64,000 nt of DNA from an uncultured Eubacterium sp. (GTDB lineage: Bacteria > Bacillota > Clostridia > Lachnospirales > Lachnospiraceae), in assembly GCA_910578975.1 (NCBI GenBank), contig CAJTRZ010000011.1, forward strand, positions 1 to 64,000, in the 5' to 3' direction. Positions 1 through 9,434 of this stretch are shown one piece after another. The first letter of the stretch is position 1. Every line of letters starts with the position of its first letter. The translations under genes were made by a program, and so were the position numbers. The notes under the pieces were generated by a model. The model saw only the letters and a list, made by a program, of their open reading frames with translations. It was not told the origin of the DNA and ran no database searches.

Positions 1-105
1 TATTAATTCTATGTTTTCTTTTTAATAAATGTTCAAGTAATGAGGTGAATGTATTGCCGCTGTATTCTCTTTCAGCAGGAAAGTCACTCCTCTACAAACC
101 GGAAT

Positions 106-1134
106 TTATCTATTTGCATATACGTCCAGCAAGCTGCTGGTTTTTGTATTTTCTACATCTTGGGGTACAATATCCTCCCATTCCGATGTATTAAAATCAT
201 AATCTGTATCTTTTAAGAAAGAATCATATTTCTTTTTAAATACTGCTTTTTTTGCGGAATCAATCATCTCCGCTTTATTTACTGTGGTCTCATCCTTCAA
301 ATAATTATCAACACAATATATAAGGTAATAATCAGTTCCATCTTTTATAACTTTACTCGTTTTCTCTTTCTTTACATTAAATGCTTCTAATTCCAGTTTC
401 GCCTTTGCTTCGTTTTTCTTAACAATTCGTTCTACTGAATCATCCTCGCTAAGCTGTTTTGCTTCTCTTGCAAAATCTTTTTTCTGTGTATTCACATCTT
501 TCGCTATAGATGTAAGTTTTGAAACAATCTCCGTTTCTGAAGTTCCCTCTGTTGACATTCTGATATATTGTATTTTTGCTACTCTTGCATCTTCCTCACT
601 GATATCATCCCCAACAGTTTCAGTTGCCTTATTATATACTTTATCTGCCAGATAATAATTGGTATACACGCTTATAACCACATCCATATCCGAGTCAAAA
701 TATGCTTTTTCCTCTTCACTTAATGACCCATAATACTCTTCAACCATACCATTAATAGACTTCATATCTTCCTTATCCAGCTTTACTCTCTCTGTCTCTG
801 CCATAGCTGAAAGTGTATATTTTACAGCAATATCTTCTTTGACTTTTTCCATAATAAAGTCTTTTAAAGTTGTATTTTTGTCAATCTGTGATTCCCAGTT
901 AATTTCACCACCGAAATCTTTTTTATATTTATTCACATAATTCATAAACACCAGTTTATATTCATTATCTGAACAGACGAGACGGTCTACTTCAAAAATT
1001 TCGTCACTATGAAGTCCTAATATTTTTCCAAGAATCGGAGTATCACTGCTTACTTTACACCCTGTAAACAGCGTTGTACTCATAACTGCTGCCAAACCTA
1101 ATACTACTATCTTTTTTTTATTTAATCGGGTCAT
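106..1134 (-). CDS. PrsA/SurA-like lipoprotein, degenerate parvulin fold
   Basis: This is a 342-residue predicted lipoprotein. A basic N-terminus and hydrophobic stretch end in the lipobox LFTGC (Cys about residue 26), so the mature protein should be anchored outside the membrane. The body is helical and charged, with an N-terminal SurA_N-like segment. From about residue 185 a stretch resembles a parvulin domain (AKIQYIRM, DFAREAKQLSED, then DYYLIYCVDNY), but the usual glycine-rich core is poorly conserved. A role as an extracytoplasmic folding factor for secreted proteins is inferred. The ATG lies just downstream of GGAGGAAAC. Peptidyl-prolyl isomerase activity is uncertain. Confidence 0.7.
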   Translation of the reverse strand: MTRLNKKKIVVLGLAAVMSTTLFTGCKVSSDTPILGKILGLHSDEIFEVDRLVCSDNEYKLVFMNYVNKYKKDFGGEINWESQIDKNTTLKDFIMEKVKEDIAVKYTLSAMAETERVKLDKEDMKSINGMVEEYYGSLSEEEKAYFDSDMDVVISVYTNYYLADKVYNKATETVGDDISEEDARVAKIQYIRMSTEGTSETEIVSKLTSIAKDVNTQKKDFAREAKQLSEDDSVERIVKKNEAKAKLELEAFNVKKEKTSKVIKDGTDYYLIYCVDNYLKDETTVNKAEMIDSAKKAVFKKKYDSFLKDTDYDFNTSEWEDIVPQDVENTKTSSLLDVYANR

Positions 1135-1215
1135 GTTTCCTCCAAACTGAATATTAATACACCTTTCGGTGTCACTTTATATTTTATAATTTCTAAAAAA
1201 TTAACTTTACATTCT

Positions 1216-1356
1216 GTAACAGTTCAGCCACTAGCTCGAATTCGCTTCGCTTCTTCTCGCTATTTTGGCTCACCATATACAGAAAAGGGAAGGAGTCCAA
1301 AGTCCTGCAAGCAGTCCTTTGGACTCCTTCCCTTTTCTGTGCATGGCTGAACTGTT
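1216..1356. repeat. Long inverted-repeat element between two genes
   Basis: Outer arms are at 1216-1230 and 1344-1356 (AACAGTTCAGCCA against TGGCTGAACTGTT). Inner arms are at 1279-1302 and 1317-1340, a perfect 24-bp complement around a 14-nt loop. Between outer and inner left arms lies a C/T-rich spacer with CGCTTCGCTTC. The element ends one base before the HAD stop codon at 1358-1360. It could be a mobile palindromic repeat (MITE-like) or an unusually long terminator. There is no T-run directly after the inner stem on either strand, which favours a repeat element. Confidence 0.7.
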
Positions 1357-1357
1357 G

Positions 1358-2143
1358 TTACATCCTCATTATATCTTCCAATATTGTATTTACATTTTCT
1401 GCAATATGTTTTGCTGCATGTTTCACCTGAGCATCTGATGACTGCATGGCATAACTATAATAACTATGCTCAAACATATCTATATCACTATACCCTGCTC
1501 CAAAAACTACAGTATCTTCTTCTGATATATTATAAACGTGCTGTATCAATGCAATTGCTGTCCCTTTTGTAACAAGTGGTCCTGTAATAAATGCCTGATT
1601 TGAATTAGCAATATTAACATTCACTTTTCCTGCCCATTTTGTATAAATATGCTCATAAGTTTTCTCATCAAAGCCTTTTTCTGAACATAGTGTAATTTTT
1701 GTAATATCTCCCTGTGCAACTCGTATATTCTCTATCACTTCCGGAATAATTCCATTACATTCCAAATACTCCATGAACATTCTATCACCACTATTTGTAA
1801 CTGTTCCTCTATCTGTAGAAAACAAAAGTTTCATATCATCAGCAAACTCTTCCTTTTCCATCTCTGCCACAACATCAAAACATACAAGTCTGTCAATCGG
1901 CGTTTTACTTATTATTTTATCCTGATAAATAATAACACCACCATCATTACAAATATATATAATATCATTTTTTACTTTACCAAATAATGATTTTACGGAA
2001 TCATAATTGAGTCCTGTCGCAACTGCAAACTTAATACCCTCCTGTTGTAACCTTGAAATCAATTCAATCGTCTCTTCTGGTATCTCTTTAACTCCTTCTT
2101 TTATAAATATATCTTCCAATCCACATACAATAAAATTAATCAT
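1358..2143 (-). CDS. HAD-superfamily (Cof-like) protein with lost catalytic motifs
   Basis: The 261-residue protein has the length and C2-cap layout of Cof-type HAD phosphatases, including ATGLNYDSVKSLF and a C-terminal VVFGAGYSDIDMF. The catalytic motifs are broken. The DxDGT motif near residue 8 reads GLEDI, so the nucleophilic Asp is Gly. The motif IV GDGxND reads GAGYSD, losing one metal-binding Asp. The Lys motif survives as VTKGTAI. The fold is probably kept without normal phosphatase activity, so a binding or regulatory role is possible. The ATG follows AGGAGG with suitable spacing. The 3' end abuts the inverted-repeat element. Confidence 0.75.
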   Translation of the reverse strand: MINFIVCGLEDIFIKEGVKEIPEETIELISRLQQEGIKFAVATGLNYDSVKSLFGKVKNDIIYICNDGGVIIYQDKIISKTPIDRLVCFDVVAEMEKEEFADDMKLLFSTDRGTVTNSGDRMFMEYLECNGIIPEVIENIRVAQGDITKITLCSEKGFDEKTYEHIYTKWAGKVNVNIANSNQAFITGPLVTKGTAIALIQHVYNISEEDTVVFGAGYSDIDMFEHSYYSYAMQSSDAQVKHAAKHIAENVNTILEDIMRM

Positions 2144-2169
2144 TTTGCCTCCTAACTATTGATGTACTT

Positions 2170-4305
2170 TTATTTCTTCATATGAGCCTTTGCAGATTCT
2201 TTTCCATATATTTTCTTTCCTGATACTTTCCTATATGCTACTACCTTATAATAATATGTCCTGCCTGCCGTTACTTTCGTATCCACAAAAGAGACTGATG
2301 TCTTCCCTTTTAAAGTTTTCTTCTTCTTAAATGTACCATTTTTACTTGTACTTCTATACAAGACATATCCACTGGCTCCTTTTATAGATTTCCAGGATAT
2401 TGTTAATCCATTTCCCGTACTTGTAATAATCGGTTTCTTAGGTTTTCCCGGAACCGGCTTTGCACTAACCGCTTTAGATCTTGGGCTTTTATATTTTTTA
2501 CCATTAATTGTTTTATAAGCTTTTACCTTATAACTATATGACTGCCCTGTTGTCAGTTTTGTATCAGTATAACTATAAGTCGTTCCTGCAGGTTTCGCAA
2601 TAATTTTATATTTGCCATCTGCATTTTTCTTATATAAATAATATCCGGTAACTCCTGCTTCCTGGCTCCATTGTATTTTTACTGAATTATAATTTTTAGA
2701 TTTCACCTGAATTGTAGGTTTCTTAGGAGCTGTGAGATTATTCACCTCAACTGCGGCAGAACTCATCCCTCCATTCGCTGTGTATGCCCGTATTGTCGTA
2801 GTTCCTGCTTTGACTCCTGTAATATTTCCTGATGAATCAACGGATGCCACAGCCGGATTGTCTGACACATAATAAACTGTATGCCCTGATGTTACAGATA
2901 CTGGAAGTTTTATTTTTGCTCCTTTTGCGATATCTTTTTCTTTATAAAGATTCACATATGCTGCCGAAACATATCCGGTAAATGCTTTTCCATTTTTCGT
3001 TCCTTTTACCTGATACCAATAAGGGTTACTCAGCCAGGTAGTACTAAAATCCATATCCGTCATAACGCCTTTTTGTACTGTGACCTTATCATTTTTATTC
3101 AATGTCATTGATGTTTTATATGTTGTACCAGGTCCTTTTCTCAAGTTAACATTAGAAATAATATAACCACTCTTTGACTGACTGCCTATAGTTACTTTTG
3201 CGTTTTCAGAAGGCATACTTTTATATACCGGAATTACAAATGTTTTTGCAAGGTTTGTAATTCCCATTTCTAAATATGCATCACTCGTAATTGCCGCCTC
3301 TGATGCAGCACCATAAATATTTGTCATATACTGATGCTGGTACAGACCATACTGGGAATTTTTATTCACATTAAATCTTTGATAGTAAGTCGTATCCTGT
3401 CCACAATTAATATATTTTTCTCCAATATAAGCAGCTCCGCCATTAATAGATTTCGCTGGTGTATTCCATGGTCTTCCATAGGAGGTATCAGAACTAGCCC
3501 ATTTTAATCCATTTGCAATAGGATTCGCACTGGAAAACGCCCCAATATTATAGAAGTTATATATTCCTGTATATTTTTTTGAGTACTCTCCATTAATGCT
3601 GCCACTGGCACCCATACCAGCATATCTTTCATGCTTCTTTGTACCGATTTCCTGAATAATTTTTGATGCAATATAATAGGCACTGACTTTACTTTTCTGT
3701 GCTGCTTCTAATATTTGTTTTGAATACTTTATATCTGTTGCCTTATATTTGCCTTTTGTTGTAATATACCCGATATCTGTTTTATACATAAACGTATTAT
3801 CTAATATTGCTTCGACACCTGTCTGTGTCTGACTGGTTGAATCAAAAGAAAGTTTTTCAAACATATAAATATGCTTCTTATTTAAAAAATTCCTTGGGTC
3901 CATAAAATAAGCAATCGCATTTTTTGACGCAGTTACCCAGCTGGAACCATCCTTTGGAATATAGTACCCTCCAGATACACTATAATCTGCCGGAGCTGTA
4001 GACTTCAAATATTTACTGAAACTTTTTTCAATAAGACTTCTATTGTCCTCGTACTCCTTTTTCACAGCTGTACTAAACTTAATACCTGTGTTATAAGGAA
4101 CAAATTTCCATTTTGGATATTGCTTATGTAGAGTTCTCAAATATGGTTTGTAGCTTTCCGGAAAACCGCTAATACTGGTTTCAAAAGCATCCGCACCCTG
4201 AACTCTTGTATAATTTATAGTAAAATCCGCACACAAACCTAAGACTATAGCCATAACCATAGTCACACATATTATGTACTGTAGTATTTTCTTCTGTACT
4301 CTCAT
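2170..4305 (-). CDS. Secreted N-acetylglucosaminidase (autolysin) with SH3, Ig-like and FN3 domains
   Basis: The start is the ATG at 4303-4305 behind GGAGGATAT, giving 711 residues; an upstream in-frame ATG adds 15 residues but has no good ribosome site. A signal peptide is followed by a glucosaminidase domain (about 190-355; QEIG holds the probable catalytic Glu, with AGMGASG and NFYNIGA further on). An SH3-like domain (about 385-453, VNLRKGPGT), a Big_2-like Ig domain (about 460-525, GVKAGTTTIRA) and two FN3-like domains rich in Lys follow. It should cleave glycan strands of peptidoglycan outside the cell, in wall turnover or daughter-cell separation. The FN3 tail resembles those of two other secreted proteins here. 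Confidence 0.85.
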   Translation of the reverse strand: MRVQKKILQYIICVTMVMAIVLGLCADFTINYTRVQGADAFETSISGFPESYKPYLRTLHKQYPKWKFVPYNTGIKFSTAVKKEYEDNRSLIEKSFSKYLKSTAPADYSVSGGYYIPKDGSSWVTASKNAIAYFMDPRNFLNKKHIYMFEKLSFDSTSQTQTGVEAILDNTFMYKTDIGYITTKGKYKATDIKYSKQILEAAQKSKVSAYYIASKIIQEIGTKKHERYAGMGASGSINGEYSKKYTGIYNFYNIGAFSSANPIANGLKWASSDTSYGRPWNTPAKSINGGAAYIGEKYINCGQDTTYYQRFNVNKNSQYGLYQHQYMTNIYGAASEAAITSDAYLEMGITNLAKTFVIPVYKSMPSENAKVTIGSQSKSGYIISNVNLRKGPGTTYKTSMTLNKNDKVTVQKGVMTDMDFSTTWLSNPYWYQVKGTKNGKAFTGYVSAAYVNLYKEKDIAKGAKIKLPVSVTSGHTVYYVSDNPAVASVDSSGNITGVKAGTTTIRAYTANGGMSSAAVEVNNLTAPKKPTIQVKSKNYNSVKIQWSQEAGVTGYYLYKKNADGKYKIIAKPAGTTYSYTDTKLTTGQSYSYKVKAYKTINGKKYKSPRSKAVSAKPVPGKPKKPIITSTGNGLTISWKSIKGASGYVLYRSTSKNGTFKKKKTLKGKTSVSFVDTKVTAGRTYYYKVVAYRKVSGKKIYGKESAKAHMKK

Positions 4306-4372
4306 ATATCCTCCTATATCAGGTATACCCCTCCATCTGTTCCTTTGCAAAGTAATAACCTAAACCTGCTGC

Positions 4373-6766
4373 TTATCGTCTTACTTTTACTCCTTTTGTT
4401 CCTCGTTTTCCAATCTTTAACTTACGAAGTTCTACTTTCTTTCCTTTATATTCTACCACCTCGTTATCGCCCACATCAAGAAGGTAAACGTTGGAAACAA
4501 AATCCTCAGGATTTAATTTAATTCCTCTAACTCCCAATGTTGCTTTTTTCATCTCAGGAACTTCTTTTATCGGGAATCTCAAGAAAATTCCATCATTCGT
4601 CTGAAGTACAAGAATCTCTCTCGTATATTGCAGCTCAGTATCTGGTACATCTTGTTCCATCATATCCATCTGCCCAAATTCCATCTGCTCAAAGTCTAAT
4701 GGTTCAAATTCATCAGAGCCGCCGGAAAGCATAACAGGCATCCCTATATTTTCCTGTATCACTTCTCTCTCAGATACTCTTGTAATCTTAACAGACACAA
4801 CCTCATCATCTTTTCCAAGTTTCGTAGCTGCTATTGTCTTTCTGTTCGTCTCAAACTCATTACCATCAACTAACTTAATCATTCCATTTTTCGTTGTAAA
4901 TAATAGTTTTTTATTTTTTATCATATCGAAAGATAATAATGCGATAATACTCTCTCCCTGACTGGAATAATTTCCAAGATTGTCAATCGGTACTCCCTTT
5001 TCCCTGACTTTCTTTGTTGGAATTTTATGAACTTTAATCTGATGCACATTACCATTATCCGTAAAAATACAGATACTGTCAGTATTCATACAGTTAAAGT
5101 AATATTTGTTATCCCTCGTAACAGATTCAATATTTCTGTCAAAAGCTGCCGGATCCAGAAGCTTTGCATATCCAAACTTATCCTGAACAAAAACAACTTC
5201 CTGCTCTACGAAAGCATTCTCATCATAAACAGCTTCTTTTCCATCTTCTATTACAGTTCGGCGTTCTCTGTTATATTCCTTTTTAATGTTCTGCAGGTCT
5301 TTCTTAATTGCACGTGTCATCGCACGTTTACTGTTTAAAATTTCTTCATAATCAGCAATCTGGTTTACTAACTCCTCATATTCTTTTTGAAGAGCCATGA
5401 GTTCCAGACCAATTAATTTTGCAAGTCTCAAATCAAGAATCGCCTGTGCCTGACGCTCTGTAAAATTGAGATTTCCAGCCAGAATTTCTGACTCCGGATT
5501 CTTAAATTTAATTCCATCTGTCTTACCCTTTACCAGACATTCTTTTACCTGCTTCTGACTCTGGCATCCTCTGATAATCTCAATAATCAAATCAATAATA
5601 TTCGTAGCCTTAATCAGACCTTCTTTAATTTCTTTCTGTTCCAATGCCTTATTAAGCAATGTGGTATATTTGCGTGTGGCAAGTTCATACTGAAATTCCA
5701 CATTGTAAGAAATAATCTTTTTCAGTCCCATAACTTCCGGTCTGCCGTCAGCAATGGCAAGCATATTTACACCAAAAGTATCCTCCAGTTTTGTCTTCTT
5801 GTAGAGCATATTTTTGAGTTTCTCAACATCTGCTCCTTTTCGAAGTTCCAGCACAATTCGAATCCCATCTTTATTAGAGGCATTGGAAATATCAACAATA
5901 TCATTGGTCTTTTTTGTCTCTACTAAATCAATAATGTCCGAAATACATTTACCAATTCCTGCTCCAATCATCGTGTACGGAATCTCTGTAATGACAAGTT
6001 TATCTTTCTCTCTGCCTTTTCCTTTTTCAAACTCCAGCTTTCCACGAAGTTTGATTTTTCCTACACCTGTCTCATAAATATTTGGCAGTTCTGACTTGTT
6101 TGCCACAATGCCCCCTGTAGGAAAATCAGGTCCCGGTATAATCTGCATCAACTCTTCTGTCGTAATACTGTTTCTCTCCATATATGCAATCACTGCATCC
6201 AGCACCTCGCCCAGATTATGTGTCGGAATACTGGTAGTCATACCTACTGCGATACCTTCTGCTCCATTCACTAAAAGATTTGGCACACGCACTGGAAGTA
6301 CCTGTGGCTCTTTCTCTGTCTCGTCAAAATTTGGTATAAAATCTACGACATCTTTATTCAAATCCGCAAGGTATGCATCTTCAGTAAATTTCTGTAACCT
6401 CGCCTCAGTATAACGCATGGCTGCTGCCCCATCTCCCTCAATAGAGCCGAAGTTTCCATGACCGTCAACCAGTGCCATACCTTTCTTAAATTCCTGCTCT
6501 AAAACAACTAACGTCTCATAAATAGAACTGTCGCCATGCGGATGATACTTACCCATCGTATCACCGACAATACGCGCTGACTTACGATGTGGTTTATCAT
6601 GTGATAATCCCAGCTGGTCCATTGCATATAAAACACGTCTCTGCACCGGTTTCAACCCATCTCTCGCATCCGGAAGAGCTCTGGCACAGATAACGCTCAT
6701 GGCGTAATCAATATAACTTTTCTGCATCACTTCAGAATACTCTGTTTTAATAATCTGCTCTGCCAT
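4373..6766 (-). CDS. parC: DNA topoisomerase IV-type subunit A (ParC/GyrA family)
   Basis: This 797-residue protein is the DNA cleavage subunit of a type IIA topoisomerase. The catalytic Tyr is Y119 in AAMRYTEAR. The quinolone-determining region is HPHGDSSIYE, with Ser and Glu at the usual susceptible positions. The C-terminal beta-pinwheel lacks a clear GyrA box (QRRGGKG); the equivalent place reads REKGVPID. It also carries an acidic Met-rich insert near residues 670-705. Both traits favour topoisomerase IV (decatenation) over gyrase. The stop of the upstream parE partner is 10 nt away, so they are co-transcribed. Many annotations would call this a second GyrA. Confidence 0.8.
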   Translation of the reverse strand: MAEQIIKTEYSEVMQKSYIDYAMSVICARALPDARDGLKPVQRRVLYAMDQLGLSHDKPHRKSARIVGDTMGKYHPHGDSSIYETLVVLEQEFKKGMALVDGHGNFGSIEGDGAAAMRYTEARLQKFTEDAYLADLNKDVVDFIPNFDETEKEPQVLPVRVPNLLVNGAEGIAVGMTTSIPTHNLGEVLDAVIAYMERNSITTEELMQIIPGPDFPTGGIVANKSELPNIYETGVGKIKLRGKLEFEKGKGREKDKLVITEIPYTMIGAGIGKCISDIIDLVETKKTNDIVDISNASNKDGIRIVLELRKGADVEKLKNMLYKKTKLEDTFGVNMLAIADGRPEVMGLKKIISYNVEFQYELATRKYTTLLNKALEQKEIKEGLIKATNIIDLIIEIIRGCQSQKQVKECLVKGKTDGIKFKNPESEILAGNLNFTERQAQAILDLRLAKLIGLELMALQKEYEELVNQIADYEEILNSKRAMTRAIKKDLQNIKKEYNRERRTVIEDGKEAVYDENAFVEQEVVFVQDKFGYAKLLDPAAFDRNIESVTRDNKYYFNCMNTDSICIFTDNGNVHQIKVHKIPTKKVREKGVPIDNLGNYSSQGESIIALLSFDMIKNKKLLFTTKNGMIKLVDGNEFETNRKTIAATKLGKDDEVVSVKITRVSEREVIQENIGMPVMLSGGSDEFEPLDFEQMEFGQMDMMEQDVPDTELQYTREILVLQTNDGIFLRFPIKEVPEMKKATLGVRGIKLNPEDFVSNVYLLDVGDNEVVEYKGKKVELRKLKIGKRGTKGVKVRR

Positions 6767-6776
6767 TTTTACCTCC

Positions 6777-8684
6777 CTAGATATCTAAATCCGCATCTTT
6801 CGCATGTTTATAAATAAATTCACGTCTCGGTCCTACTTCACTGCCCATCAGCATACTAGTCACATCTGATGCCAGTCTTGCGTCTTCTATTTCTACCTGC
6901 TTTAATATTCTTCTCTTCGGATCCAATGTCGTCTCCCATAACTGCTCCGGATCCATCTCTCCAAGTCCTTTATAACGCTGCAATGTGAAGCCATTATGTG
7001 TTTTTCTATATTTCTCCAATGCTTTATCATCATATAAATACTCTCCTTCGCCACGTTTTGGGACTACTTTGTATAAAGGAGGCGTTGCTATATACACATG
7101 TCCATGTGTAATTAACTCCGGCATAAATCTGTAAAAGAATGTGAGAAGCAATGTATCGATATGAGAGCCATCCACATCCGCATCTGTCATAATAATAATT
7201 TTGTGAAATTTTAACTTTTCAATATCAAAATCATTTCCATATCCTTCAGAAAAACCACAACCAAATGCATTAATCATTGTTTTTATCTCTGCATTGGCAA
7301 GTACCTTGTCCATAGAAGTCTTTTCCACATTTAATATCTTGCCTCGTATCGGCATAATCGCCTGCGTCTTTCTATCTCTGGCAGTCTTTGCAGAACCTCC
7401 CGCAGAATCTCCCTCCACGATAAAGATTTCGCAATCCTCTGCCTTTCTGCTTTCACAGTTTGCAAGTTTTCCGTTACTGTCAATCGAGAACTTACTCTTT
7501 GAAAGCATATTTGTCTTCGCTTTTTCTTCAGATTTTCGAATCTTTGCTGATTTTTCTGCACAACTGATAACATTTTTAAGCGTTTCCAGGTTTTTATCAA
7601 AGTAAAGTGTCAACTGCTCTCCTGCAATATTCTTTGTCACTTTTTCTGCATCAGGGTTGTCCAGCTTTGTCTTTGTCTGACCTTCAAATCGTGGATCAGG
7701 ATGTTTACAAGCTACCACTGCTACCAGACCATTTCTCACATCCGCTCCGGTAAAGTTTGCATCTTTTTCCTTTAATGTACCAAGTTCTCTTGCATACTGA
7801 TTAATGGTCTGTGTCAATATTGATTTAAATCCTGTAATATGCGTGCCGCCTTCCTGCGTATAAATATTATTACAGAATCCTGAAATATTCTCTGTAAACT
7901 CATTGATATACTGGAATGCCACCTCTATTTCGATACCATCAATGTCATTCTTAAAATAAACAATATCTGTTACTTTCTCTTTATCCTTGTTCATGTCAGC
8001 AATAAAGGCTTTAATACCATCCGGTTCATGAAATTTAACCGTCTCTTCTTCGCCCACACGCTTATTTTCAAATATAATTGATAATTCCGGATTCAGATAA
8101 GCTGTCTCATGAAGTCTGCTCTTAATGGACTCTGCCTTAAAATATATCTTTTCAAATATCTCTCCATCCGGAAAAAAGTTTACTGTAGTACCCGTATCAT
8201 TCTTTCTGCACGTACCTGTTTCTTTTAAGTCATAACAGATTTTTCCCTGTTCATATCTCTGATTATATACTTTTCCATCACGCTTTACATTGACTTCCAG
8301 CCACAATGATAATGCATTTACCACAGATGAACCAACACCATGCAGTCCACCGGAGATTTTATAATTTCCATCTCCAAATTTTCCTCCTGCGTGCAAAGTC
8401 GTAAACACAACCTCAACTGCCGGGCGTCCGGTCTGCTCATTGATATCTACTGGAATACCTCTACCGTTATCTTTAATCGTTGCAGAACCGTCTTTCTCCA
8501 ACGTTACTGTAATTTCTGAACAATGCCCTGCCAGATGTTCATCTACAGAATTATCCACGATTTCGTATATCAGATGGTTCAGTCCTTTCGTCCCCACACT
8601 TCCAATATACATTCCCGGACGTTTCCTGACCGGTTCTAGTCCCTCTAATACGGAAATACTATTTCCATCATAATTATTTGCCAT
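6777..8684 (-). CDS. parE: DNA topoisomerase IV-type subunit B (ParE/GyrB family)
   Basis: The protein is 635 residues from the ATG at 8682-8684, which has GAGG upstream; a GTG four codons earlier is less likely. GHKL ATPase motifs are present (EIVDNSVDE, DNGRGIP, GGLHGVGSSVVNAL), followed by the transducer and the TOPRIM motifs EGDSAGG and TDADVDGSH, and the C-terminal QRYKGLGEM. It supplies ATP hydrolysis and the metal site for strand passage by the heterotetramer with the next gene. Length and absence of the long GyrB insertion fit ParE or Gram-positive GyrB. Confidence 0.88.
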   Translation of the reverse strand: MANNYDGNSISVLEGLEPVRKRPGMYIGSVGTKGLNHLIYEIVDNSVDEHLAGHCSEITVTLEKDGSATIKDNGRGIPVDINEQTGRPAVEVVFTTLHAGGKFGDGNYKISGGLHGVGSSVVNALSLWLEVNVKRDGKVYNQRYEQGKICYDLKETGTCRKNDTGTTVNFFPDGEIFEKIYFKAESIKSRLHETAYLNPELSIIFENKRVGEEETVKFHEPDGIKAFIADMNKDKEKVTDIVYFKNDIDGIEIEVAFQYINEFTENISGFCNNIYTQEGGTHITGFKSILTQTINQYARELGTLKEKDANFTGADVRNGLVAVVACKHPDPRFEGQTKTKLDNPDAEKVTKNIAGEQLTLYFDKNLETLKNVISCAEKSAKIRKSEEKAKTNMLSKSKFSIDSNGKLANCESRKAEDCEIFIVEGDSAGGSAKTARDRKTQAIMPIRGKILNVEKTSMDKVLANAEIKTMINAFGCGFSEGYGNDFDIEKLKFHKIIIMTDADVDGSHIDTLLLTFFYRFMPELITHGHVYIATPPLYKVVPKRGEGEYLYDDKALEKYRKTHNGFTLQRYKGLGEMDPEQLWETTLDPKRRILKQVEIEDARLASDVTSMLMGSEVGPRREFIYKHAKDADLDI

Positions 8685-8762
8685 TTCTAACCTCACTCCA
8701 TATAACCTATTATAATTATAACTTGTTTACATTTTGTATCTTTCCTTAGATATAATCTTATT

Positions 8763-9425
8763 TTACTTAACCTTTTTCACTTGGAAGAATCCGTTTCCAA
8801 AATGTTTTCTCATCAAATAATCCTTCCCTTCAAAATGTGCAAAATCATTAAATCTCTCAATATGAAATGTCTCCATTTTTTCATCATACATGATATGGGT
8901 AATACTGCAGTTTTCAATCTGTCTTCCAAAAGTAAGCCATTTCGCATAATCTGCTCCCACAATCCCTGTGAGCAATGCTCTAAGAACTCCTCCATGGGTC
9001 ACCACACACACATCTTCATAAGGCTGCCTTGTCAAATCTTTCAATGCTGTAAATGCACGGTTAAATACCATCTGACAATTTTCTCCCCCATCAGGATAAG
9101 GAATATCCTCTGTCATAGTTGCTCTCTTTGCCAGAAACCCACCATACTTTTGCTTCATTTCCTCATTGGACAGTCCTGTCATCCCTCCAAAGTCTGCCTC
9201 CTGCCATCTTTCATCAATAAATCTTTGCCTGCCCAAATATTTATTGATAATATCTGCTGTCTCTTCCGCGCGCAGTAATTGACTGGAATAAACTGCTTCA
9301 ATCCCATACGTTTTCAACCGCTCTCCTGTCAGTTCTGCCTGCTCTCTTCCCTCTTTTGAAAGTTCCACATCCACATTACACAACCTGCTGTTCTGTCTGC
9401 CATGCCGTATTAAATAAATATTCAT
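8763..9425 (-). CDS. Histidine phosphatase (phosphoglycerate mutase-like)
   Basis: The RHG signature LIRHGRQNSR lies at the N-terminus, with the second catalytic His in VVTHGGVLRALL and an acid in PYPDGGEN. About 220 residues fits the CobC/GpmB branch, which removes phosphate from small metabolites through a phosphohistidine. The substrate cannot be told. I prefer the ATG at 9423-9425 behind GAGGTTGC over a TTG two codons earlier. The gene starts about 10 nt after the acetyltransferase upstream and is probably translated from the same message. Confidence 0.8.
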   Translation of the reverse strand: MNIYLIRHGRQNSRLCNVDVELSKEGREQAELTGERLKTYGIEAVYSSQLLRAEETADIINKYLGRQRFIDERWQEADFGGMTGLSNEEMKQKYGGFLAKRATMTEDIPYPDGGENCQMVFNRAFTALKDLTRQPYEDVCVVTHGGVLRALLTGIVGADYAKWLTFGRQIENCSITHIMYDEKMETFHIERFNDFAHFEGKDYLMRKHFGNGFFQVKKVK

Positions 9426-9434
9426 CTGCAACCT

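Noticed and set aside
1..105. Gene at the left edge
   Set aside because: No frame is convincingly protein-like and no ribosome site or terminator could be assigned in this short stretch.
7331..7600. Minus-strand reading frame inside parE
   Set aside because: It is an out-of-frame shadow of the highly conserved parE coding sequence, without a ribosome site.
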